This document shows, one piece after another, positions 1-5,203 of a stretch of 11,686 nucleotides of DNA; the first letter of the stretch is position 1; the number at the start of each line of letters is the position of its first letter. Both the position numbers and the translations under genes were made by a program. The stretch spans positions 1 through 11,686 of the forward strand of contig JAEWAE010000018.1 in assembly GCA_023391835.1 (NCBI GenBank), given 5' to 3'. The notes below the pieces were generated by a model that was not told where the DNA came from, ran no database searches, and saw only the letters and a program-made list of their open reading frames with translations. This DNA is from Bacillota bacterium (GTDB lineage: Bacteria; Bacillota; Clostridia; Oscillospirales; Ethanoligenentaceae).

Positions 1-80
1 AGCGGCGCCCTCCCGTTTTATGTAAATATGTAAAAAAGATGATTTGCAGAAGAATCGCCCCAATCCGATGGGAAGCACGC

Positions 81-250
81 GCCGGCATTCCCGCCGGGGC
101 ATGGGCGAGCGGTCGCCCGAAAGGGCGACAAAACGCCGAAGTTGTTTGAGCCCCGGCGAGTTCTTAGGCGTTTTGAGCGAGCAATTTATTTTAGGAGCAC
201 GAAGTTTTACCCCGCGTGGCTTTTCGTAGCCTTAGCGGCTTTTTTGTTTT
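81..250 (+). ncRNA. Candidate structured noncoding RNA with pseudoknot and terminator
   Basis: No protein gene is convincing here, but the plus strand folds well. Positions 112-118 pair perfectly with 123-129 around a GAAA loop. Positions 92-100 (CGCCGGGGC) pair perfectly over 9 bp with 150-158. Positions 130-137 (AAAACGCC) pair perfectly over 8 bp with 167-174. The last two stems interlock (92<130<150<167), giving an H-type pseudoknot. A nested hairpin at 212-238 runs into a U-rich tract at 240-250. The GNRA loop and the U-tract both exist only on the plus strand, which sets the direction. The 5' end is not defined; an AT-rich stretch at 17-44 could hold the promoter. From memory, the 160-220 stretch resembles a sequence found between genes in many Clostridia. 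A known Firmicutes class such as the raiA motif is possible, but I cannot confirm the class. The 61-residue frame across it (44-229) lacks a ribosome site. Confidence 0.5.
212..250 (+). terminator. Probable intrinsic terminator of the candidate RNA
   Basis: CCGC (212-215) pairs with GCGG (235-238). Nested inside, GGCT (218-221) pairs with AGCC (228-231) around a six-base loop. The stem is followed by a run of T broken by one G (240-250). The stem is interrupted, so strength is moderate. Confidence 0.45.
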
Positions 251-268
251 CTCCTTTCGCCGCCGTCG

Positions 269-294
269 AAAAAAGAAAATGCCCGCCGCGGCAT
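269..294 (-). terminator. Intrinsic terminator after the phosphatase gene
   Basis: Read on the minus strand, ATGCC/GGCAT (positions 294-290 and 283-279) form a 5-bp stem around a GC-rich hexaloop. It is followed at once by a T-rich tract broken by one C (278-269). It lies about 110 nt beyond the phosphatase stop codon and would end the transcript that starts near 1982. Confidence 0.55.
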
Positions 295-405
295 GAGCGG
301 CAATCGAACGTCCGATGAATCATACGGCGGGTGATAAAGTTTTCATCTTCAGACATTTTGACGCAACACGACAGGTTTCTTGAGAGCCCTCCCATTTTGC
401 TGTGT

Positions 406-1611
406 TCATGCCTGCGCCCCGGTGACCCGGTCAGTACCGTCCATATCCCAGAGAGGGAGGCCCAGCAGCCGGGCGGCGAGAGGGCAGATGTCGACGATGC
501 AGCCGCCCGTCTGCACCCGGCCCCGGGGTACGCCCGGCCCCGCGGCCAGATAAAACGGGTAATAACCCGGGTGGCTGAGGGCATAGCCGTGCTGGCCCCG
601 ATGCGCCGCGCCGAAGCATATGCCCGCTTTTGCCTCCAGCCCGCAGAGGAACGACTCCGCCATGCCGCTCTGGCGCATTTCTTCCGCCGTGAGCATGCGC
701 TCCGCAGGGCCGCGCAGCAATTCCGCTGCGACGGCAAGTGCTGCGTCCGTCCGATCCGGCCGGTACACTTTTAAAAAGGTGCAGCCGCCCGCATTGTGGA
801 AAAAGGCGTCGTAATCCGCTGCTTTCCGACCCGCCCCGCGTATCATCCCCGCCTGTCGCAGCCGGTCGTTGGGGTCGATCCCCCGGTTCACGGGCAGGCA
901 CCCGTGGTCGCTGAATACGATCACCGCCCGGTCCTCATCCTCCGGCCACGCTGTGCGGGCGGCCTCCAGCAGCAGACCCAGCCGCTCGTCGTGCCGGCGC
1001 AGCGAGGCGTCCGACTGCTCGCTGTGCGGGCCGTACAGATGCTTGTGACGGTCGGTGTCGATGAGATGCAGCAGCAGCAGGTCGGGCTTCTTTTCCACGA
1101 TGGCCCGGGCAGCGGCGTGTGCGGTGAAATTGTCGAGCTCCGGCTCGTCGGCCCGTGTCAGATACCGCGCCGAATGAAGCCAGGCGGAGAAAACAAACCC
1201 CGGCGTGCCGCCGCCGAGCATTTTGGCGGCCCGCCGGCTCAACGGCATCACGCCCGGCACCTCGGGAATATTCCACCGGATGCCCGCGCCGCAGGTGACG
1301 GGGTATAAAATGCTCATGACCGATAGCCCGGCCTGTGCCGCCTTCTCATAAAGCGTGGGGGCTTTCAGCTCCGCCGCGTCGCAGCGCCAGTCGGGGTGCA
1401 GGTCGCCGGGGCGGGTATAGACGTTTTCCGTCAGGCCGTGGCGGGCGGGATAATCCCCCGTGATGACCGAGCAGTGGGCGGGGTATGTGTTGGAAATAAA
1501 AACGGACCGGGGCCGTCTCACCAGTGTGCCGGCGCGGCAGAGCGCAGCAAAGTGGGGCAGCCGGAGCAGAAAATCTACGTCGGCGTCGTCCACTGCGTCA
1601 AGCGATAGCAT
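406..1611 (-). CDS. Alkaline-phosphatase-superfamily phosphodiesterase/nucleotide pyrophosphatase
   Basis: A metal-dependent hydrolase of the type I phosphodiesterase/nucleotide pyrophosphatase (ENPP-like) family, which cleaves phosphomono- or diesters with two metal ions. Counting from the ATG, the expected ligands appear in order: Asp5 (LSLDAV), nucleophile Thr42 in SNTYPAHCSVITG, Asp185 and His189 in HLIDTDRHKHLYGP, Asp235-His236 in VIVFSDHG, and a late His (341) in RGQHGYALSHPGYYP. The 401 residues fit the compact bacterial members. No signal peptide or membrane segment is seen, so it is probably cytoplasmic; the substrate is unknown. It is the second gene of a two-gene unit, 51 nt after the 70-residue protein. 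The ATG has no ribosome site close by and leaves only four residues before the first metal ligand. A strong site instead faces an in-frame ACG at 1632-1630, which would add seven residues. Family assignment is firm; the start is not. Confidence 0.9.
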   Translation of the reverse strand: MLSLDAVDDADVDFLLRLPHFAALCRAGTLVRRPRSVFISNTYPAHCSVITGDYPARHGLTENVYTRPGDLHPDWRCDAAELKAPTLYEKAAQAGLSVMSILYPVTCGAGIRWNIPEVPGVMPLSRRAAKMLGGGTPGFVFSAWLHSARYLTRADEPELDNFTAHAAARAIVEKKPDLLLLHLIDTDRHKHLYGPHSEQSDASLRRHDERLGLLLEAARTAWPEDEDRAVIVFSDHGCLPVNRGIDPNDRLRQAGMIRGAGRKAADYDAFFHNAGGCTFLKVYRPDRTDAALAVAAELLRGPAERMLTAEEMRQSGMAESFLCGLEAKAGICFGAAHRGQHGYALSHPGYYPFYLAAGPGVPRGRVQTGGCIVDICPLAARLLGLPLWDMDGTDRVTGAQA

Positions 1612-1629
1612 CAGAAGATGTGGGTGTGC

Positions 1630-1649
1630 CGTTTGTCATTCCCCCTTTT
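1630..1649 (-). promoter_or_regulatory. Ribosome site facing an ACG codon (possible non-standard start)
   Basis: The minus strand reads AAAAGGGGG (1649-1641), 8 nt, then ACG (1632-1630), in frame with the phosphatase. An in-frame TGA at 1638-1636 rules out any start further upstream, and no ATG, GTG or TTG lies between it and the ATG at 1611. Translation from ACG would give an N-terminus MAHPHLLMLSLDAV, restoring a full first beta strand. An ATG at 1638 in another frame sits too close to the G-run and encodes only 13 residues. Confidence 0.4.
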
Positions 1650-1662
1650 GTGTCCGGGCCGG

Positions 1663-1875
1663 TCAGCCGGCCTGCTTCACGGCGTCCCGGCAATTCTGGA
1701 TCAGCTCCCGTTGGCGGGCTATCAGCCCCAGCGTGCTGCCGATACCGAAAAAGAAGCTGCTCAGCACGGCGGCGGTGTCGTTGTCGATATCCTGCGCGAT
1801 CGTGATCGCAATCGTCGTCGTCAGATAAGAAATCTGTTCCGGTGACAGATTGGCAAGATCGGAACAGCCGTTCAT
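1663..1875 (-). CDS. Small conserved-looking hypothetical protein (70 aa)
   Basis: I do not recognise a named family. The ATG at 1875 is chosen because GGGGG lies 7 nt upstream; an in-frame GTG at 1893 would overlap that ribosome site. The protein begins MNGCSDLANLSPEQISYLTT and continues with a mainly helical, moderately hydrophobic stretch (about residues 14-50), with Gly-Ile-Gly in the middle and a polar C-terminus ending in KQAG. It has two cysteines, at residue 4 and near residue 62. It resembles, from memory, a type of short uncharacterised clostridial protein with an LSPEQ-like start followed by one amphipathic or membrane-associated helix. It is first in a minus-strand unit with the phosphatase, behind the promoter at 1989-2017. 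It could be a membrane-associated small protein or a helical oligomer; the sequence does not decide. Confidence 0.65.
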   Translation of the reverse strand: MNGCSDLANLSPEQISYLTTTIAITIAQDIDNDTAAVLSSFFFGIGSTLGLIARQRELIQNCRDAVKQAG

Positions 1876-1988
1876 GCATATCCCCCGTTTCACGCCTGGC
1901 GTTCCATGCCCGCCCGGAAGGCGGCAGGCTCAGCTTTTTATGGAATCTGGAATCGGATTTCGCACACAGGGCCCGGAATCCTCTTTAT

Positions 1989-2017
1989 ATTGTAGCCCGT
2001 TTGGAGCGATTGGTGAA
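1989..2017 (-). promoter_or_regulatory. Sigma-70-type promoter for the 1875-406 unit
   Basis: On the minus strand TTCACC (2017-2012) is followed by a 17-nt spacer and TACAAT (1994-1989), putting the start near 1982 and leaving a leader of about 107 nt before the ATG at 1875. The -10 matches 5 of 6 consensus bases and the -35 matches 4 of 6. Confidence 0.5.
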
Positions 2018-2068
2018 GCGCCGGCCGGTCAAAAGCAGGCGGATACGTATATGCCGCCAAGTGGCTAC

Positions 2069-2096
2069 TATATTCCTCCAAATACGCTTATATTCC
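2069..2096. repeat. Two TATATTCC direct repeats 20 bp apart
   Basis: TATATTCC occurs at 2069-2076 and 2089-2096, exactly two helical turns apart. They lie just upstream of the -35 box at 2117. Two copies of an 8-mer on one face of the helix could be an operator or activator site for the helix-turn-helix gene next door, but AT-rich 8-mers can also recur by chance. The rest of the 1876-2179 spacer holds the two promoters and a 5-bp hairpin around an ATACGTAT palindrome (about 2039-2058). Confidence 0.3.
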
Positions 2097-2116
2097 ATTA
2101 AAGCGCCTAAAAAGGA

Positions 2117-2145
2117 TGGAAAAGTCGCCTCGCGGGTGCTATACT
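2117..2145 (+). promoter_or_regulatory. Sigma-70-type promoter with extended -10
   Basis: TGGAAA (2117-2122), a 17-nt spacer, and TATACT (2140-2145) preceded by TGC form a good extended -10 promoter. Transcription would start near 2152, after the in-frame ATG at 2147. This supports the start of the downstream gene at 2180. Confidence 0.65.
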
Positions 2146-2179
2146 GATGGATGAAAAAGCAGCCGAAAGGGGATACGGT

Positions 2180-2611
2180 ATGGATCACGCCATCTTGAAT
2201 ATCGCGCAGGCAACCGAATTACTGGGCGTCAGCGAAAAAACGATGATCAAGCTGCTGCGGGAGGAACACATCCCCGCCCGGAAAATCGGACGGGAATGGC
2301 GTTTCAGCCGGGAAGCGCTCATCCGCTGGCTGGCCGAGGGGGATTCCATCCGCTATGTGGGCCTGACAGAGCCGATGATGGTGTCCGACGACACAAGCGG
2401 GGAGCGGGATGAGCTGCTCGCCGCCGTCGAGCGGGACATCGGCCGTCTGCGTGCGGCGGGCGGGGATATCCGCAGCCTGCTGCCACGGCTCGGCAATGGG
2501 GCGGCTCTGCCGCCACGGGCCACGCTGCGGGTCAGCTATAAGCAGCAGCGGGACGTGGAAAAGCTCGAATTCAAAATTTACTGGCCCCAGCCCACGGTCG
2601 CCGGTGAATAG
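2180..2611 (+). CDS. Excisionase-family helix-turn-helix protein
   Basis: A 143-residue DNA-binding protein. Residues 5-51 form a MerR/excisionase-type winged helix (HTH_17): ILNIAQATELLGVSEKTM is the helix-turn-helix, and IPARKIGREWRFSREALIRW is the typical wing and final helix. Residues about 70-105 look helical and charged. The C-terminal part, about 112-138, alternates polar and hydrophobic residues (RVSYKQQRDVEKLEFKIYW) like a pair of beta strands; I cannot assign it to a family. The start at 2180 is chosen because AAAGGGG lies 7 nt upstream and the promoter places the transcript start after the ATG at 2147. There is no integrase or phage gene nearby, so it is more likely a chromosomal regulator than a true excisionase. 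The EamA transporter follows 191 nt downstream on the same strand and is a plausible target or operon partner; that link is inference. Confidence 0.85.
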   Translation: MDHAILNIAQATELLGVSEKTMIKLLREEHIPARKIGREWRFSREALIRWLAEGDSIRYVGLTEPMMVSDDTSGERDELLAAVERDIGRLRAAGGDIRSLLPRLGNGAALPPRATLRVSYKQQRDVEKLEFKIYWPQPTVAGE

Positions 2612-2627
2612 CGGCAGAGTCGTCGGG

Positions 2628-2780
2628 GTGCGCAAATGAAGGTTCGTTTGCCGCACTCACCCAAAGCTCCTACAGGCGGCTGCCTGCAGTTTGCGGCTCT
2701 GCCACCGCAAAACCGTGCTTTCGGTCTTTTCGAGTGGTCTGGTGTGAGGCTTTGCAAGACGGTTCACACGCGTTTTGCAA
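2628..2780 (+). other. Hairpin-rich leader before the EamA transporter
   Basis: The 191-nt spacer contains four predicted hairpins. At 2628-2656, GTGCG and CAAA pair with TTTG and CGCAC with one bulged C. At 2673-2686, CAGGC pairs with GCCTG. At 2690-2711, TTTGCGG pairs perfectly with CCGCAAA around an eight-base loop. At 2752-2780 there is a 10-bp stem with one G-U pair, ending 10 nt before the GGGGG ribosome site. None is followed by a proper U-tract. It may be a regulatory leader, a processing region or a degenerate repeat. I do not recognise a riboswitch class. Confidence 0.4.
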
Positions 2781-2802
2781 CGGCCCGGATGGGGGTATTT
2801 TC

Positions 2803-3663
2803 ATGTGGTTGGCGTTTGCGTGCGGTTCGGCATTTTTTGCGGGCATCACCGCCGTCCTGGCCAAGGTCGGCGTGCGGGATACCGACTCCGACCTGGTGAC
2901 GGCGCTGCGCACGGTGGTGGTGCTGCTGTTTTCGTGGCTGATGGTGGGGGTGGCCGGCTCCGGCGGCACCATTTCGTCCATCCCGCCCCGCAGTCTTGTG
3001 TTCCTGGTCCTTTCGGGCTTGGCCACCGGGGCTTCCTGGCTGTGCTATTTCCGGGCGCTTCAGTTGGGGGATGTCAACAAGGTGGCACCCGTCGATAAAA
3101 GCAGCACGATCCTGACTGTGCTTCTGGCCTTTGCCCTGCTGGGGGAGCGCCCCACCGTGCCGATGGTGTGTGGAATTGTGCTGCTTGGTATCGGCACGTT
3201 CCTCATGATTCAGAAACGGCAGGGCGGAGCAACGAGCGGGCAAAGCCGCCGCTGGCTTCTTTTCGCGGTGCTGGACGCCGTGTTTGCCGCGCTCACGTCG
3301 ATTTTGGGCAAGGTGGGCATCCAGCACATCGAGTCGAATCTCGGCACGGCGATCCGCACGGTCGTGGTGCTTGTCATGGCGTGGGCCATCGTGTTTTCGC
3401 GGGGGAAACAGACCCAGATCCGGCAGATCACCCGCACCAGTTGGATTTTCATCGGCCTCTCGGGCCTTGCCACGGGGCTGTCGTGGCTGTGCTATTACCA
3501 CGCGCTGCAGATCGGCCGCGCCAGCCTGGTGGTGCCGGTCGACAAGCTGAGCATCGTCGTGACCGTGCTGTTTTCCTGGCTTTTCTTAAGAGAGAAGTTG
3601 TCGGCACGCTCCTGGGGCGGTCTGGCGCTCGTGGTCGGCGGCACGCTGCTGATGCTGATATGA
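2803..3663 (+). CDS. EamA-family (DMT superfamily) transporter
   Basis: An integral membrane transporter of the drug/metabolite superfamily, 286 residues, with two EamA repeats of five predicted helices each. The duplication is obvious: ITAVLAKVGV...ALRTVVVLLFSW in the first half matches LTSILGKVGI...AIRTVVVLVMAW in the second, and SGLATGASWLCYFRALQLG matches SGLATGLSWLCYYHALQIG. Each half then has a PVDK motif and an E-R or R-E-K pair before the last helix. Length is typical of the family. The start at 2803 is preferred over the in-frame ATG at 2734 because GGGGG lies 7 nt upstream and the first helix begins directly (MWLAFACGSAFFAGI). Substrate cannot be told; the family moves amino acids, nucleotides and other metabolites. 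It may be co-transcribed with the helix-turn-helix gene. Its stop lies 7 nt from the stop of the convergent HD-GYP gene, with no clear terminator between them. Confidence 0.92.
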   Translation: MWLAFACGSAFFAGITAVLAKVGVRDTDSDLVTALRTVVVLLFSWLMVGVAGSGGTISSIPPRSLVFLVLSGLATGASWLCYFRALQLGDVNKVAPVDKSSTILTVLLAFALLGERPTVPMVCGIVLLGIGTFLMIQKRQGGATSGQSRRWLLFAVLDAVFAALTSILGKVGIQHIESNLGTAIRTVVVLVMAWAIVFSRGKQTQIRQITRTSWIFIGLSGLATGLSWLCYYHALQIGRASLVVPVDKLSIVVTVLFSWLFLREKLSARSWGGLALVVGGTLLMLI

Positions 3664-3670
3664 GGCGGCG

Positions 3671-4924
3671 TCAGACCGTAGCCTGACAGTGGGCGTACGT
3701 TTGGCGCAGCTCCTCCAGATGCTCCCGCACGATATGAATGATGGCGGGGTCGAACTGCTTTCCGCTGCTTTGCAGAATCATGCCCACGGATTTATCAAAA
3801 TCGAAAGCCTCTTTGTAGACCCGCCTGGAAGTAAGCGCATCGAATACATCCGCAACGGATACGATGCGGGCGCTGAGAGGAATTTCCGGTCCCTTCAGGC
3901 CCTGGGGATATCCGCGGCCGTCCCACCGCTCGTGGTGGGACTGGGCAATCTCGATGCCGATGCCGAATACACTGCGCCCCATGCGCCGGACAGTTTCGTC
4001 GGCCCTGCGCAGCACCCGGGCGCCGTAGGTCGTGTGGCCCTTCATCACCGCAAATTCCTCGCTGGTCAGCCGCCCGGGCTTGAGCAGAATCCGGTCGGGG
4101 ATGGCGACCTTTCCGATGTCGTGAAGCGGGCTGAAGCGGTCGATGCTGCGGATGTAGTCGAAATTCACCCGGTCGGCGAAGGACGCGTCCCGAGAAAGCA
4201 GCTCCGCGATGAAACGGGAATAGCATTTCATGCGCTGCAGATGGCGGCCGGTGGAATCGTCGCGTTCCTCGGCGAGAGTCGCCAGGGCGAGCGTCGAGCC
4301 GACGATCATGTCATCCATCAGGATGTTCTTTTCCAGACTCAGCGTCAGGCTGTTGGCCAGCAGGTGCAGAAACCGCAGGTGTCGGGGCGTGTAGCTGTGC
4401 GCCTGATCGCTGGAAAAAAAGATGATGCCCACGGGCACGCCGCCGCTGTAAAGCGGGAAGGTGATGGAAGAGCGAATGCCCGCTTCCAAAAGCTGCCGGT
4501 TATACCAGGCGAGCGGCCTACCGGCCAGATAGGCCGGCAGGTCGTTGATGACACGGGGCTGCCCGCTTTGCAGTACCTGCCCCAGGCTTGTGCGCGACAG
4601 CTCGGTGCGGTAGCCTTCCAGCCGCCGGGCCAGATTGGGCAGCCGGGAATCGGTCACGCCATAAGAGGCCTGGATGGTCTTTCCATCCGGGTCCAGCAGC
4701 GCCACCCCAATGTGGACGTAGGGAATATAGGGACGGAACGAATCAAAGACCATCGTCAGAATTTGCGGAAACGGGAGATTGCTCTCCAGCTTTTCCACCA
4801 TGCCGATGATAGCGCGGATTTCCGGTAACTCGTCCGGGTGAGGCCCGGTTTCGTCAGTCGCCGGGGGATCGGCGGGTCGTGGGGCAAAGACGCTCCGGTC
4901 AGCGGAAACAACGGGGTTGGGCAT
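3671..4924 (-). CDS. GAF-HD-GYP domain cyclic-di-GMP phosphodiesterase
   Basis: A 417-residue soluble signalling protein, predicted to hydrolyse cyclic-di-GMP. Residues about 30-200 form a GAF-type sensor (VHIGVALLDPDGKTIQASYG; SITFPLYSGGVPVGIIFF). Residues about 210-405 form an HD-GYP domain. Visible metal and catalytic residues are His228 (DDSTGRHLQRM), His268-Asp269 with Lys272 (LHDIGKV), His297 (KGHTTYG), His330-His331-Glu332 leading into GYP at 338-340 (HHERWDGRGYP), and Asp359/Asp362 (SVADVFDAL). All hallmark residues are present, so it should be active. There is no membrane segment, receiver or GGDEF domain; input is presumably a small cytoplasmic ligand bound by GAF. The start at 4924 is chosen over 5062 because GAAAGGTGG lies 7 nt upstream and the extension to 5062 crosses the promoter. 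The residues before about 30 are Pro/Asp-rich and probably disordered. Confidence 0.93.
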   Translation of the reverse strand: MPNPVVSADRSVFAPRPADPPATDETGPHPDELPEIRAIIGMVEKLESNLPFPQILTMVFDSFRPYIPYVHIGVALLDPDGKTIQASYGVTDSRLPNLARRLEGYRTELSRTSLGQVLQSGQPRVINDLPAYLAGRPLAWYNRQLLEAGIRSSITFPLYSGGVPVGIIFFSSDQAHSYTPRHLRFLHLLANSLTLSLEKNILMDDMIVGSTLALATLAEERDDSTGRHLQRMKCYSRFIAELLSRDASFADRVNFDYIRSIDRFSPLHDIGKVAIPDRILLKPGRLTSEEFAVMKGHTTYGARVLRRADETVRRMGRSVFGIGIEIAQSHHERWDGRGYPQGLKGPEIPLSARIVSVADVFDALTSRRVYKEAFDFDKSVGMILQSSGKQFDPAIIHIVREHLEELRQTYAHCQATV

Positions 4925-5038
4925 AATGCGGCCACCTTTCTTTTTAGGTGTGGGGGCTGGAACGGAGTCTTTGCCGGGCAGACGGCGGGCCTTGCCGCCC
5001 CTCGTTTTCGGGTGACGGCGGCAGCCGGGTCGCTTTCC

Positions 5039-5066
5039 ATTATAGCAAAATGCGGCGGGCAATAAA
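5039..5066 (-). promoter_or_regulatory. Promoter of the HD-GYP gene
   Basis: The minus strand has a perfect TATAAT (5044-5039) preceded by TGC, an extended -10. The poor -35, TTTATT (5066-5061), is 16 nt upstream. Start near 5032, with a leader of about 108 nt. It is divergent from the MFS promoter at 5128-5156. Confidence 0.6.
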
Positions 5067-5127
5067 ACCCTTCGTCCGGGGCGCGTCTCCGGCGGAAAGA
5101 TGTCGGGGGAAAAAGCCCGTGAAGCTA

Positions 5128-5156
5128 TTGCTTTTGTGTCTGCCCGATATTATAAT
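5128..5156 (+). promoter_or_regulatory. Promoter of the MFS transporter gene
   Basis: TTGCTT (5128-5133), a 17-nt spacer and a perfect TATAAT (5151-5156). Start near 5163, about 41 nt before the MFS start codon. Nothing else is evident in the 279-nt divergent spacer. Confidence 0.6.
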
Positions 5157-5203
5157 CGTATAATTGACAAAAGAATCAACCCGCCAGGGGAAAGGGTGTC
5201 AGT

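Noticed and set aside
44..229. Short plus-strand reading frame of 61 codons rich in Arg and Ser
   Set aside because: No ribosome site, odd composition, and it covers the stems of the structured RNA candidate; probably an untranslated region often mis-called as protein.
290..345. Possible tRNA T-arm on the minus strand (GTTCGATTGCC)
   Set aside because: No matching acceptor, D or anticodon arms could be formed around it.
207..356. Minus-strand frame giving a small basic protein starting MSEDENFITRR
   Set aside because: The nearest G-rich ribosome-like sequence is about 30 nt upstream, and the frame runs through the phosphatase terminator and into the antisense of the RNA candidate.
2180..2611. 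Phage or integrative-element excisionase as sign of a mobile element
   Set aside because: No integrase, attachment-site repeats, tRNA or other phage genes nearby; the domain is common in chromosomal regulators.
2709..2728. Terminator after the helix-turn-helix gene (ACCG...CGGTCTTTT)
   Set aside because: Only a 4-bp stem and a short T-run broken from the stem by a C; too weak to call.
3689..4828. 379-codon open frame opposite the HD-GYP gene
   Set aside because: A GC-rich antisense shadow: no start signal or family motif, while the opposite strand has a complete enzyme.
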